A stretch of 64,000 nucleotides of DNA from Isoetes taiwanensis (GCA_021234155.1 JAJEKV010000018.1:19135423-19199422), one strand, 5' to 3'; shown: positions 44,671 through 57,185, counted from the first letter of the stretch. The notes: generated from the letters alone by a model not told the origin. A program made the numbers and translations.

Positions 44671-45231
44671 TAACACTAAATAAGCCATATATATTGATCT
44701 TGTGATATAAGTAGATATGTACAAAAAACTTAAATGTCACCGTGGTTATCGTCGGCAATCAACAAATTGATTTATTAATTTCAGCCCCTTCCTACTTACC
44801 CTAGATCAGGACCACTTTAGATCTCAATGATACTTGACGTTACCTCTCTTATCCTATAAGTTGGAGATGCATTTGAGAAATTAATAATTAAGTATTTACA
44901 AGTACATCCTAATTTAATTGATAGCAAGGAAACTTGTACAATCATGGAATGTTGTAGAATTTAAGTAGTTGTAGTATTGAATGTAAAACAATAACTCATA
45001 ATTTGGATAGGGATTTGAACCGCACATCTCTTGAGTGCACTTCTGACTTTGATTATCAAAAGATTGCAAAAGGGCAAATAACTTTGAGCACACAATAAGA
45101 CAGAGCCAAGTGGTTACAATATATCATATTGCATGATTTTCCAAGCAGAAGAATGAAAAGTGTTCCCTCAAGATATTTCAAACCCCAATCTTTGAGCTTC
45201 TTAAGACTGGGATATAGAAGGGGGGGGAAAG
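44671..45231. other. Gene-free stretch
   Basis: AT-rich; nothing assigned. Confidence 0.4.
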
Positions 45232-45480
45232 TCATTTGTCCATATTTAAGACATTTTCTATAGGTTGCTCGGCCATATCTATTATTCTATGAATTATGCA
45301 GGCACCAACCAAGGAATCCGCATCGAATACATGGTTGGCATCGAGCATGCTGCCAAATTTCATATAGATGTTTATGATAGTGTTTCCACGTAAAATGTTG
45401 GGCTTGGTTAATTTCTTAGAAATCTGAGAACAAACGTGCTTATATTCTACAAATGTTCTTGGTCGCATGCAATGTTGCAA
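45232..45480 (-). pseudogene. PPR-like fragment
   Basis: The minus frame shows ILRGNTIINIYMKFGSMLDANHVFD, matching the PPR L/S motif pattern (NALI-MY-K-GS---A--VFD). It is short, isolated and ends at a random stop. Confidence 0.5.
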
Positions 45481-45973
45481 AAGGAAAAAAGGTGATTTAG
45501 AAGGAAACGAGTTGTTGATCTATACCTAAGAGGAGCCCTTCATGTTGTTTGTGTAGTTGACTTGTGAGTCATTTCTTGTGTTCTATAAGAGGACATCTAT
45601 ATTGAATTTGCATATATAAATACATGGTCATTGGTGGGCCTCTCTGTAACTTATCTATATATCTACAAACAACAGCTTATTAGCTTGATACATTTTGAGG
45701 TCCTGTACCTGACTATAAAGCTCTCTGTTCTCAGTAAGAATTTTATGACAGCAGGGAACTGCTGCACATGATTGGATCTGTGTACCTATAATCATAAGAT
45801 TAGCAAGATCATAAATGTTAGTGCCAAGAGAGAGATCATAAATTAGTGCCAAGAGAGGGATATCAGAAAAAGTTAGTGCCAAGAGAGAGATATTATTTAA
45901 TGGAAAAAAAAAAAACTTACATAATGACCTGTTTCTATCTGCATTCTCCAGGGTTTGCGACTTTAAGCACCTC

Positions 45974-46738
45974 TTTTTTTTTTTTTTTTTTTTTTTTAAT
46001 TGCAAGATATTTTATTTTCTAGAATAATAATAAAGTGCATGTCCCTTTATGGACTGGTATAACATGAAAGCTCAATTAGGGGTGGCTAAGCCCCCCATGA
46101 TATCTGAAGGTCCCTTAATGGACAGATCTACAATAGACGAAATTCCTGCTAGATCGGCCTGAACACTATGTATCCTCCACATTAAGTGAGGCCCATGAAC
46201 ATACAAAGTATTCGTAGAAGCCCTTTACTTTCCCAATGGTATCAAACTCTTTGTCGTATGCATCCCCAAACTTCCTTATGTGAGCTAATCCCATAAGTGA
46301 AATATCAAAGTTGAAGCTCCTTTGTATTCTCCTATGGGCGATCTGGCTTCCCATTACCACCTCGCATCTGTGCCTCCAGACTGCCCACAATGCAATGGCC
46401 ACTAAGGACCTCTATAGTTTAGACAAGCCGAGCATTGCTAACTCTGGCCATTTCAAATGTTGTTCATATATACCCAAGATAGGCATTACCCACTGCCAAA
46501 ACAATATTATAGTTGGGCAGAAAAACATATGATTCAGATTTTCCTCCAAACGGCAGCCTAAAGGGCAATTTGTCTCGCCCACTGCTGCCATGCTATGGCA
46601 GCATGGAAGAGCAAGACACATTTTCATATTCTCATGCTCACACTTTGATTTGAACCTAGATATACAAGAAGAATGCATCTTTGCACACTTTGACAAGAAG
46701 ACTTGAAGACCAAGGTGAGGACATTTGACAAAGGTCAC
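45974..46738 (-). mobile_element. LINE 3' end with poly(A) tail
   Basis: On the minus strand: a zinc-binding RT C-terminal domain (CPLGCRLEENLNHMFFCPTI, C/H pattern of zf-RVT), then another frame with IALWAVWRHRCEVV, a common end of plant LINE ORF2, then a ~150-bp 3' UTR, then a 24-nt poly(A), visible as poly(T) at 45974-45997. ORF2 is broken by a frame change near 46410. The tail's good state suggests a fairly young insertion. Confidence 0.75.
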
Positions 46739-47632
46739 ACAAGCAGGTCATGGAAGGAGATTCAAGCAAATTTGAAGACCCCTTGAAGAATTCTTGGTAT
46801 GTGATGCTTATATTTGAGTTCTTGGCATAACCACATTCCTTGATTCCCATCCTAAATCTCCCACATCCCTTACCATGAAGACATGCCCATGAGACCCCGA
46901 GTTCCATGCCTACACTTCATCTCCTAAGGCAAATTGGCCTAGAAGATTTTTTCTAGTCAAAACTTCTCCTTTATATGTCATTCACATCCCATACACACTT
47001 ACTATACCATTACCACCTCATTGAAGCACAAATTTCCACTTGACTTGGTCATACACATGGTCAAAGGTCAAACTCCTCTCTCTAAAAGTCAAATGGTGAT
47101 TGCAAAATTCCTAAGGGAAGTAACGAAGAGTCAAGATTTGCCTAGAAAATGCAAATTATGTGCATTGTTACTTAAATTGACCTATGACATCATTCAAAAA
47201 TGCCAAGTCATTATACATGTCATCTTCATTGCCATGTCACACCACACACGTGTAACCCCTCTTGAAATTCCATCCTTTGCAAATTGTTCAATTTAAAATG
47301 TATAAGTTCATAAGGGTTACATATTGTCTTGCCACATCATCGTCTACATCTCCACATCATCATCCACATGTCATACACATCATTGCTTGACACCTCATCA
47401 CCCTTACTTGCCATGTCATCCTCACATTGCCAACTCATCATGCCTACATGCCACATCACCATCCATATACCCCTTTTTCAAGGCAAGATACAAAAGAGCT
47501 CCTTTTGCAAAAAAGATTCCACCATCCTTGAGAGCATAAAAAAAGATCCTTTTTGCAAAAAAGAAATTCAAAAAACTCATTTATTTGGGCCTTCAAATAT
47601 TACTTCTTGGGAATCGTGCCTGAACTTATATT

Positions 47633-47671
<39 letters not shown>

Positions 47672-48795
47672 ATCTACCCTTCCCAACCCCCTCTTCCCGC
47701 CCCCCAACAAAAGCCTAGATTCCTTAGCCAATCACCCCCGTGGAGGTACCGAGGCCCACGTGGATATTACATGTTATTTATTAATAATATAGATTTTGTT
47801 TGTTGTTATATACCCTGGTCTTCCCAGATGAATTTAGCCTGTGGGATATTTCGACAAAACTGACAAGAACCCTAATCTCTGGAAGTGCCAAGATCCAGCG
47901 AATTAGCTTGAAGCAGCCACCCAATCATTACCCTGAGCTACCGAATTGTCCTGTATAACACCAAGAACTCATCACAGAAGCTAAAAAACAAAACATCAAG
48001 CCAGATTAGCCAAGAACGGGGCAAAGCAAAGGAATTTTAGAAGGGGGTTTTGTGCTCAGAAGATTGTCGAGGGCTTTGAGGTGAAAGACAGATCGATTAC
48101 CTTGGAGAAGGACCGGTTCACATATTTGGAGCTTGGTTCTGCCTTCCAGACCTGATGTTTCGCATGAATTATTGACAGATTTATGTTGTTTTCTCGATTG
48201 TATACCTTTTTTATCATGTGCCCAAGACTTAGAGCTTGGGATTGTTATTGTTTGCTTGTGTGATCCTGAGTTAAATGAAAATCTGAGCCTTGTTGACAAA
48301 TTTATGAGTGTTCCCTGTTGATTTTGTGACAGACATCATTCCCCATGCATTAGTTTGCCTTTGCACCTTACTCTGAGAAAGAGAGAAATAGAAGCATTGC
48401 ATATAAGCACCTATAGTACAAGTACATGGTCGTCATAGTGTTTGCTTGATTCATTGTTATAGGTTTAAGCCTGCACCATAGGGTCATTGATCTGTAAGTG
48501 CAACTCCACACTTGTATGCTGCTCGAATAGCTTTTATCAGTTCATCGGCATAGTCATTGTAGGCATTGACATTGTATAGAACAGCAAATAAGTGCATCCA
48601 AATATCTAGCAATTTCAAATTTATCTGCTGTTCACACTTTCTGTCAGGCAGTTATAGAAAAAAATCAAAATTTCCAAAAAGACACACATCTTTCTGCAAA
48701 GGGCTTTCTGTAACATTGTGTGCAGACACTTTAGAGGAGGATTGAAGCATCAGATCTCAAAAAGAGGCCACCTGTATCGAGTTTGAAAATTTAGC
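46739..48795. other. Gene-free stretch with low-complexity parts
   Basis: 47325-47465 is a loose (CCACATCATC)-type repeat. 47500-47560 has repeated CTTTTTGCAAAAAAGA. A 34-nt poly(A) lies at 47635-47668, possibly the tail of a retroposed sequence on the plus strand. I see no gene. Confidence 0.45.
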
Positions 48796-49389
48796 TCACT
48801 GCCAGGGATATTGACCAAAAATTGACCTGGTCAGGAATGTTGATTTGACAAGCTTGCCCTCATCACAATCCATCGGTCTTAAAAAAGTCCCATAAAGTGC
48901 CTTCGTCAATTTGCATACTAAATGCTCACCACCAGCTTTGACATAACCCTGAGATTGCTTCATATATATTTCTTCATCAAGTTTGCCATTAAGAAATGTT
49001 GTTTTGACATCTGTTTGATGAACCTCAAGATTATAATGAGCAGCAAATGCAAGAAGAATGCGAATGCTCATCATTTTGACCACTGGAGAAAATGTTTCCA
49101 AGTAATCAATGCCATATTGCTGGCTGAAACCCTGTGCAACCAAGCGTGCTTTGTAGCTGTCGATGGTGCCATCAGGATGGAGCTTGCATTTGTAGACCCA
49201 TTTGTTCCCAACGACCTTCCGATCATGAGGAAGAAGAACCAAATCCCAAGTGCCATTTTGAACAATAGAATCCATTTCGTGGTTCATTGCCTGCTGCCAA
49301 TGAGGTGCAGCAGCACATGAAATGGCTTCACGATAACTGGTGGGTTCACTGATAATAGCAGCACCACAAAACTCCATAATGCTGGGCAT
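48796..49389 (-). pseudogene. Copia reverse transcriptase, N-terminal half
   Basis: 197 codons with classic Copia RT blocks: WQQAMNHEMDSIVQNGTWDLV, KWVYKCKLHPDGTIDSYKARLVAQGF, GIDYLETFSPVVKM, HQTDVKTTFLNGKLDEEIYM, then LTKALYG. The catalytic YVDD region is absent because the sequence diverges right after KALYG, where LKQ(A/S)PR is expected. 49390-49835 is the linker between integrase and RT with no intact frame. Encodes no working polymerase. Confidence 0.9.
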
Positions 49390-49839
49390 AATTTCAGCAT
49401 AGAAGGCAAATCTTTGAGGAGAAAACGTTTCCTTTTTCCTCGACCAAGTTCTTCTTCAACTCCTCCTTGATCAAGATGATTAAATCACCTCCTGGATCAA
49501 ATGGGTCAAGATCTCCTCCTGGATCGGATGTGTCAAGATCGCGCCGCGTGATCGAGAAAAGCGGGGTCTTTGTAAGCATCGCGATATCTGCCGGGACCGT
49601 TCGCAGTGCTTTGGGCGCTATAGGTTTGGAACCGCTGCAGTGCCGGAATATCAGAAACTGAGCTCGATGGATTGGAAGCTATGGCGTCATCTGATATCCA
49701 TGCAGAGATATCAATAAATTCCACATTAGGAGTTTTTGAACCTTGTTGAAATGCCGAAACATATCATACTGCATGAATGCCAAGAATAAAAAGTTAGTTT
49801 TAGGAAAATTTGAAATGCTGGATCCATCAAAACCTTACC

Positions 49840-50896
49840 TCATGGAAAATAACATTGCGGCTTATCCGGATCAATCAGCCTATAACCATGCTTGCACTGG
49901 TCAGAGAAACCCACAAAGATCATTTTCTTGCTGATATGCTCAAGTTTCTTGCGATTTGCTTTGGGAATAAGCATAAAGGCAGCACATCCAAAGATACGCA
50001 AGCGAGACAAATTTGGCTTTATGCCAGTGAAAGCTTGTTCAGGAGTCTGATTTTTCATAGCAACAATGGGCAATCTATTGAGAAGGTAAACTGAGTGAGT
50101 ACCTTACTGCTTCAGCCCAAAATTGAATGGGTGCTGAGGATTAAGCGAGCAAGCAACGTGCCATGTCAACAATGCTGTGATTCTTCCGTTCAGCAACGCC
50201 GTTATGTTGTGGAGTATGAGGCTCAGTAAGTTGGCGCTCAATACCATGATCAACACAAAAATGATTGAATGCATGACTGGTAAATTCTCTACCATTATCA
50301 GATCTGAGCTTCTTAATCCGATGGGCTACTTGATTCTCAACAAGCGCTTTCCATTCTTGGAAACGGACAAATGCATCAGATTTCCGCTTCAAGAAATAGA
50401 CCCATCTTTTCCTGCTCAAATCATCAATGAATGTCAGAAAATAATAAGCACCCGAGAGAGAAGGAACATGAGTTGGACCACAAAGATCCGTGTGTACTAG
50501 TTCAAGAAGAGCAGCAGCACGAGATCCAATGAGAATAAAAGATGTGCCGTGTTGTTTGCCCAATGCACAAGCCTCACAACTTGCAAGAGTAGGGTGCTGA
50601 TGAAGATCAAAACCGTCTACAAGTTGGGGCAGCTGATTGAGTGCTTTAAGACTGATTTGTCCAAGCCTCTTATGCCACAGATCACAAGTACCATTACCAG
50701 CAGCTACAAGAACAACTTGGTCAGCATATTCTTGGCCCAAATGATAGAGATTACCCGTACGAATAGCATGAGCAAGGCTCTTTCCTATAACTTTGTTGCG
50801 AACAATGCAGTCTTCACTATCAAAGGAAACTATTGTGCCCATATCAGTAAGACGCGCAACAGAAATCAGATCTTTACGCAAAGTAGGAGCATACAT
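49840..50896 (-). pseudogene. Copia integrase
   Basis: 50141-50896 holds the GAG-pre-integrase (HKRLGQIS, CEACALGKQ zinc-binding part) and the core with HTDLCGP, FIDDLSRKRWVYFLK, SDNGREF and PQHNGVAERKN, i.e. the D, D and E of the DDE site. A break follows, and 49840-50073 in another frame gives the C-terminal part (TPEQAFTGIKPNLSRLRIFG, FVGFSD). The core is intact, the protein is not. Confidence 0.9.
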
Positions 50897-50904
50897 TATC
50901 CCTT

Positions 50905-52002
50905 TTAGAGTGAAGGTACCAAGGCTAGTGGGTACTTAACGTTACCCATTCCGCAGATTTGATGCTCACTATTGTCGCCAATTTGAACAATGTGATTGAA
51001 AGAGGTAGGTCTGAAATTTTCAAACCAATCTTTGTGCCAACTAATATGAGCTATAGCACCAGAATCCATGATGAATTTGATAGAGCCCATTTGTTTACAA
51101 AGATAGACATAATCCGGGCTGCAAGGAACCACATTGGCTACGCTTACTTCTTCAACAATTTGGGCCACATTGACTGAAGCTTTGTTTGTCTCCAAAACTT
51201 TCAGTTTGTGCTCAAGATCCTTCATCTTCTTCCTACATGCTGCTGCGGTATGATTGCCTTTCTTGCAATAGTCACAAACCTGCTGCTTGGATGCTGTGCC
51301 TTTGCTGTCAGCACCCTTGAAGGCGTTGCTGCTACTGTTATTCTTCTTTTTCTTAGCTTTTTCATTTCCTTTTGCATAGGATTTAGGCTCAGAATGACCT
51401 GCAAAGAAAGCATTGTGCGCATTTTTTATAATCCCAACATCCTTCCTCATCATGATCTCCTCCTTGACGGAAGTGATTGCACGATTGAGATCCATGTCGG
51501 CAATTTGCATGAGATTGCTGCGCAAAGCATGGAAAGAATTGGATAAGGATCTAAGAAAGAAGAATAATTGCAATGAAGGAGAGATCTTATTCTCTTCTCC
51601 AGAGGCTTCAATATGCCGAAAGGTGTTCTTCATGCAGTCTACGAATTTGTCAAGACTCTCAGTCTCTTCCCAGCGCATAATCACCACTTCAGCATATAAA
51701 TGCCCAATTTGTGTATGGGTCTTCTTTTCATGCTATTGGATGAGAGCATTCTAGAAATCATGGCTATTCTCCTTATGAACCTCATCAAGAAGAGATTCAA
51801 CAACAAAAAGCCCAAACGTAGCCATAGCCTTGTCATCCCGGCGTTGCCAAACATCAAGAACAAGTTTATTCTTGCCATCTGATGTAAGCTCGGGTGCTGG
51901 TTCTTGGCCACTAACAATTCCCCAAACTCCTTCAGCCTTAAGAATGAGAGTCATTCTTTTCTTCAATTGCTGGAAACCTGTGCCATCGAAGATTTGAATC
52001 AC
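50905..52002 (-). pseudogene. Copia gag and protease
   Basis: 51751-52002 gives the gag start (IFDGTGFQQLKKRM...LILKAEGVWGIV). After a frame change, 50905-51687 carries the rest of capsid, a zinc knuckle CDYCKKGNHTAAAC (CX2CX4HX4C) and the protease site FIMDSGAIAHIS. The frame then breaks before integrase. Confidence 0.88.
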
Positions 52003-52088
52003 ATGACCGCCAGGGAAGGTAATCTGGTTGTAGCTTGCATCCTTCTCTATTGCTGTGTTGATCTTGAATCAATCTCAGCACACCTAGT

Positions 52089-52100
52089 GCTCTGATACCA
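52089..52100 (-). promoter_or_regulatory. tRNA-iMet primer-binding site of the Copia element
   Basis: TGGTATCAGAGC on the minus strand, directly adjoining the LTR end TTGACA. Confidence 0.9.
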
Positions 52101-52399
52101 TGTCAAGGTTGCACCAAGCAAGGAAGAGAAGGGGATGCACACCAATATCCGAGAGCGCAAGCTCCCAAAACAAAGGCAAAATGGAATTGTATTGAACGTA
52201 AGTATGAATACAAGATATAAAAAGGGGCAGTAAATAATAACTGCTCCCGTTACCAACCACACCTAATTATGTCATAACTAATTAAGGCAAGTGGATGCCG
52301 TAGCTAATTCAGGCAAGTGGATGGGCTGGTGTAGGTGCTGATGAAGTGTTGATTCAGCACATAGTCAGCACCTATGTGCTGAGTGCTATCAGTGCTGTC
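52101..52399 (-). repeat. Copia 5' LTR (outer boundary inferred)
   Basis: The inner end is fixed by the primer site. The outer end is guessed at TGACAG (about 52399). It contains a perfect 10-bp stem CAGCACATAG / CTATGTGCTG (52355-52364, 52372-52381) and a TATA-like TTTTATATC on the minus strand. Confidence 0.65.
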
Positions 52400-52641
52400 A
52401 AGCAGCAAGATGGTGATCTCGATATCATATATCTCGACAGCATTCTTGCAAGGCAGACTTTTTTCTCTTTAGGGAAAGCTATTCTTAACAAGTGTTTGAG
52501 CATTCTTCTTGGGATTTTTTCACTCAGAGTGGTTGCCTCAAGCAATCTGGAGGTTCTAAACTACTGAGATTGAAGGTTTTGCCAGGAACACCTTCAGCAT
52601 TTTGGAGGTTCTACCGAGATTATTTCCTGGAATTTGGACTC

Positions 52642-54395
52642 ATGGCTCCCAGGAGAACTAATGAAGCATCTGAGCATGTTGAAGCACAGGAGAATAATGA
52701 AGCCTCTACTGCAGCACCTGGTGTAAGTATACAAGCAAACACAGGTATGCCTTATCATCACTTTGAATTGAATATGCCAATTCCCGTTCCTACTTTCGAT
52801 CCAAGCATGAATGCTAACAATTTTCTAAAAACTTTTGAGGAGTATTACCAAGAATATGGACACAAGAAAGGTTGCAAATTGTTTGAGTTTAAAAAGTGTT
52901 TCAAGAATGATGAGGTTAGAGCTTGGCTGGAGTATGTTATGAGTTTAGGAGCTAACTCTTGGGATGAATTGGTCAAGAAATTCTTGGCAAGGTTTGATAA
53001 GCTTCTGGATCCTCAAGATTTGATTTTTGAACTGCAAACCTTTCATATAAAGCATGGTGAGAGTGTTCACCAATATGTGGAAAGGTTTAATCTTTATCTT
53101 GTTAAGTGTCAGATCAACCAAGTTCCTAACCATACTTCGCACCTTGTAGCATCTTTTATTAGAGGTCTGAGTAGTAGACCAAGAATACACAGGAAAATGC
53201 TTAAGATCCAAAAACAAGAAGGCTTTGACACGATACATAAGGCTTTCACTAAAGCCACTAAAATTGCAGATATGATTTCTTACTTACCAGATGATGTGCA
53301 CTCACCTCATGATCCCTTTTGTCCAGATTATGAGCAAGAATACATGGAACCATGACCTGTACCAGTCTATGCTATTCAGAAGGAAAAGAAAAAAGAAAAA
53401 ATGGAGGATGCTGAGGGCCCTGTAGCAAATGTAAGAGCTGAGATAACCAAAGTGTCAGAGGCTTTAGTCGAGGTGACCAAGCAGCTCCAAGAAATGAAAA
53501 ACTCCAAATCTGAAAAGAGAATTTATCCACCTTGTGCTCATTCTTCAGATTACTGCTGGTATAGGCCTTGTACAAAATGTGGTAAAAAGGGGCATTTTGG
53601 TAAGGAATGCCCTGTGTGTGCATTTTGCAAAGCTGTGGGACATTATGAGGATAGGTGTAGTGTAAAAGAGTATTTTGCTAGGCAAGGAAAATCTAAACCT
53701 AATGAACAAAATGCTTCCATCAGATTTGTGCGGGAAATTGAAGAACAGGAGGAAATTATGGTTGTGTATACTAGAGGAATGAACAATGCAAAAGAAAAAG
53801 AGCCAGCACAAGAAGTCAATGCTATGAGACACAATGAAACTGAGCAAAATATGATTGTACCTCCTCCCCCTATTCAGAAATATTTGAAAAAAGATAAAGA
53901 TAGTGAAGATTTTGAGCATTTGCTAAAAAATTCTAAAATCCGTGTTGACTTGCTAACTCTGCTCAAAATAGCTCTATCCTATAGGAAGAAGGTACTCAAT
54001 TTGACCAAAGAAGATGAGTTTGCTCTAACCAATCATATTGAGGAACACATGCTTACTCAGGAAGATTATGACCCAGGGGCTTTCACTTGTGTTGCCAGAA
54101 TGGGCAAGAAAATTTTAACCAAGGTCCTATTGGATGGAGGATCACCTCTGAATGTTATGGCCCACCATGTTATGAGAATGTGTGGCTTTCAAATAGATAA
54201 AAGGGCTCCAATGGTTTTAAAATCCTTCTCAAACACAAAATCAGCCCTGTAGGAATAGTCAGCAATGTGCCGATTGATGTTGAAGGTATTATTGTTGCAG
54301 CTAACTTTGTTGTGGTTGCTTTTGAAGGGATAGAAGAAAAATCAGATATTTATAATTTGTTTTTGGCTTCAAAATCCTTTATAGTATCAATGAGC
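52642..54395 (+). pseudogene. Ty3/Gypsy gag-protease region
   Basis: Starts MAPRRTNEAS at 52642. The capsid domain (FLKTFEEYYQEYGH...ARAWLEYV-type W-L block, WDELVKKFLARFDKLLDP, ESVHQYVERFNLYLVK) is followed by a single in-frame TGA at 53353-53355. The same frame continues with two zinc knuckles, CTKCGKKGHFGKEC and CAFCKAVGHYEDRC, and a protease-like LLDGGSPLNVM (DGGS instead of DTG/DSG). A frame change follows at about 54250, then FVVVAFEGIEEKSDIYNLFLASKSFI to about 54390, where an unrelated element begins. No RT follows. Confidence 0.82.
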
Positions 54396-55068
54396 TTTAA
54401 ATCATATTCGACTTGTTATTCGGCTCCACCCTCACAGGTATCTTACGGATCGTGAACAGGTCGGGCTAGTTGGCTCCCTACTTTCTGGGCTAGCTTTGAG
54501 TTGGTTTGCTCTCTTGCTAGAAGGGGAGGTCCCCCGAGTTGCAGAACTTTGTTACGTTTACTGCTGAACTCGAGGCATATTTTGATGACACCGATCGACA
54601 ACGTACAACAGTTACCATGCTTGGAAACCTCATTCGTCCGGCTTCAGTTTATGCCTCTGACAGATTGCTATAGATATGGCCTCGGATGATGTAGCCCTTC
54701 AAGATTATTTTCAAAGTGAGCTCCGCGAGGATGTGAAGGATATGTTGCTGACCATGGAGGATCTTAGAATTCTGGATGAAGCTATCAGGTTTGCAGTTCA
54801 TTGTGATAACCGTCTTTTTGAGCGTAGGCAAGAAAGATGGAATCAGTCTGTTTCTCGAATTCTGCATGCTCCAGTAGTCACAGTAGCTTCTGCACCGCCC
54901 ATACCCCCTAAATTAGATGGCCTAATACCTATGCAGATTGACCGTGTGGTTGGAGGGCTCTTGTCCGCGACCGAGAAACAGTGTCGAATAGAGGCTAAAC
55001 TCTGCCTCTATTGTGGTAGGGCTGGCCATATCGCTCGTGAATGTCTTATCAAGCACCCAAATCAGTAA
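54396..55068 (+). pseudogene. Second, different Gypsy gag (Tcn1-like chromovirus type)
   Basis: Broken frames in order: LTDREQVGLVGSLLSGLALSWFA, then FVTFTAELEAYFDDTDRQRT, then VALQDYFQSELREDVKDMLLTMEDLR...AIRFAVHCDNRLFERRQERW, ending in a zinc knuckle CLYCGRAGHIAREC and KHPNQ. This gag type is distinct from the one immediately upstream. At least two frame changes and a stop. 55069-55200 has no clear coding match. Confidence 0.75.
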
Positions 55069-55204
55069 AAAAACTCCAGGAGCCAGTCCAAGTAGATGGA
55101 GTCTCTCGACAATTCCACGACTAGCCGCCATCCCTCAGACTCCCCCTACATGTAGTGAAGGATTTATTCCCTCTGACAAAGCCAGTAATGAGTTTTTCAT
55201 CTCT

Positions 55205-55395
55205 ATATAATTAGAGTCAAAGGTCAGGACATTGGAAGCATTGGCGCACTAGAGAATGGTATTTCAATAGCATTTGAGTTTGCATCAAATACGATCATTG
55301 GTGCTGCACTTATCAACATGTATGGTAAGTGTGGAAGCTTGGATAATGCACTTGAAGTGTACTATAAAATGCCCAATCCAAATGTAGGGTCTTAA
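55205..55395 (+). pseudogene. PPR fragment
   Basis: Encodes IGALENGISIAFEFASNTIIGAA, LINMYGKCGSLDNALEVY and KMPNPNV: one PPR L/S-type motif, then a stop. It directly abuts retroelement debris. Confidence 0.7.
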
Positions 55396-56198
55396 TTGTG
55401 GCAATGCACAAGCACTCTGCTTATGGGACTAGTTCCACGCTCCAAATGCAGAAAAAACATTTAGATTAATTGTGAATGTTTGAAACAAGATGCTTCTGTA
55501 TGCCTTATATGTTTTAAATCGATGCTAGACTAAACGAATAGCCATTTACTTGCTTGCGGGCCAGATTTCTTGCCCACTACACGGGTGATGACTTTTGTAT
55601 TTCTCGTGTTTTGAATGCAGACTTGTTTGTATTCTACTTTCTTTCAATCATTGTGAACTTCTGTTTATCTTATTTGAATTGCACATGGTCTTTTAGATAT
55701 GATATGATGAAATTTTAACATCCACGAGAAACTAGATCCGAGTATACCATATTCTGGTGCTAGATTAATATAGACTTTGAGTATGGCAAACTTTACAATA
55801 CACGACATGATATCTGTTATCTTCAGTCAATGTTTAATTGTCTATCTGGATAAAGATGATTTTATTGACTTAATGTGTTGATAAACACTCCCTATTTTAC
55901 ACTGTTTTGCAGATATGCCGATTCCAAAGTGTGATTCAATATAAATTATTTCTTGAAGGTATCTGGAATAAATTTGCTCTAATTAAGTTGCTCCCTTGGA
56001 GTAAATATGAAAACTATATAAATTTTGAAATGTGATAGGCAAGACATGCTTGGCATCAAACCACGGCAATAAGATAAAGAAATGGTCCATAATATTCAAA
56101 ATGCATTCAATGAATTTCTATCTTTTTTCAAGAAGAAGCCAACTTGACATATTTTTTCAAAAAGCAATCAATTGAGTGACATGAGAGGATGGACTAAT
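55396..56198. other. Gene-free stretch
   Basis: Nothing assigned. Confidence 0.4.
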
Positions 56199-56935
56199 TT
56201 CTTCAATGTTATTACCAGATAGTTCTACTTTGAGTTGCTTTACGTAGAATCAACTACTCTTGTAGGTAAACCATTAGTAAATTAATGCAAAACACAAGCT
56301 TTGTGTTGTTAACGTAGAGATGTGGAATTTGCACTTGTCCAACATGTTCAAAAGGAGGATGACTGCAAGCACCTTGCAATTTTTACTTCTTGAATATCCC
56401 ATCTTATAAGCTTTTTGCTGTTAAAGCAGAGATGTGGAGTCACTTGGCCAACATTAGAGGGATACGACTCCAAGCATCTTGCTAAATCCACTTTTTACTT
56501 TCTGAATATCCAACCTACCAAAATGTACCTTGTATCCCTTTCACTCCACTTCATATTCACAAATTTCATTCCACTTCACTCGTTTCAATCAAAACTAGTG
56601 CGAATATTATTGCCTTTCTCATTATGGAGATCAAGTTTACACAAATGCTTTCATGTGCAATTAGATGCAACATATAAGTACCCAAATACAACAAAAAGTC
56701 CCTGGTAAGGCATAACTTACATGCACCAATTAATATTCCATCTTGTGTATGAACTGCAATTACTTCATTCTAAGACATAGCCTTACAATCAAGCATTTTA
56801 TTAAATGCCACTTCTATGTGTTTTCAAGTTTTGCACATTCGATATACATAAAGAAAGAAATTTCCGAGTATGTTTGTGTTGCATCCACTTGAAAAGATGC
56901 GAGCATGTATTAGTCTGACTTCTGCTAATGCTATC
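56199..56935. repeat. Long repeat, full copy (deleted partner 57960-58165)
   Basis: TCTTCAATGTTATTACCAGA...GAATTTGCACTTGTCCA matches 57975-58121. GAAAAGATGC(G/A)(A/G)...TATTAGTCTGACTTCT at about 56892-56935 matches 58121-58160. The ~545 bp between are missing in the partner. An internal ~105-bp tandem duplication lies at 56310-56515. Confidence 0.8.
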
Positions 56936-57059
56936 CAGCTATGACATGCATTTAGTAGTTGGCAGCAGTAACTCTAGTTGGTACTATGCCATTTGCCAGC
57001 ATTGCTTTGGAAAGCTACATATCCCTGGCCATATTAAGCATAAGCTTTGGCAATAACAG

Positions 57060-57185
57060 AACATAACAACAAACCTAGTTCATGTGCCCGATCAAATGCA
57101 TCACGCATGCTTCTAAACTTCCCACACATTTTCATGATATGAGTGCATTTTGAATCACGACCACATCCAATAATGCATGTGTGCA
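57060..57185 (-). pseudogene. Possible PPR remnant
   Basis: The minus strand reads ...HIMKMCGKFRSMRDAFDRAHELG, resembling the 'MYGKCGSMRDA--VFD' part of PPR motifs. Too short for certainty. Confidence 0.35.

Larger units (their letters stand above)
48796..52399 (-). mobile_element. Ty1/Copia retrotransposon, 3'-truncated
   Basis: Minus-strand order: LTR from about 52399 to 52101, primer site, gag, zinc knuckle, protease, integrase, first half of RT. The RT breaks off after KALYG at about 48895; the rest of RT, RNase H and the 3' LTR are missing. Frames change several times, so it is dead. Confidence 0.85.

Noticed and set aside
47329-47718. 129-codon plus-strand ORF
   Set aside because: Runs through CATC-type low-complexity sequence and a poly(A) tract; not a real protein.
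48922-49320. 132-codon plus-strand ORF
   Set aside because: Antisense to the Copia RT; no family resemblance.
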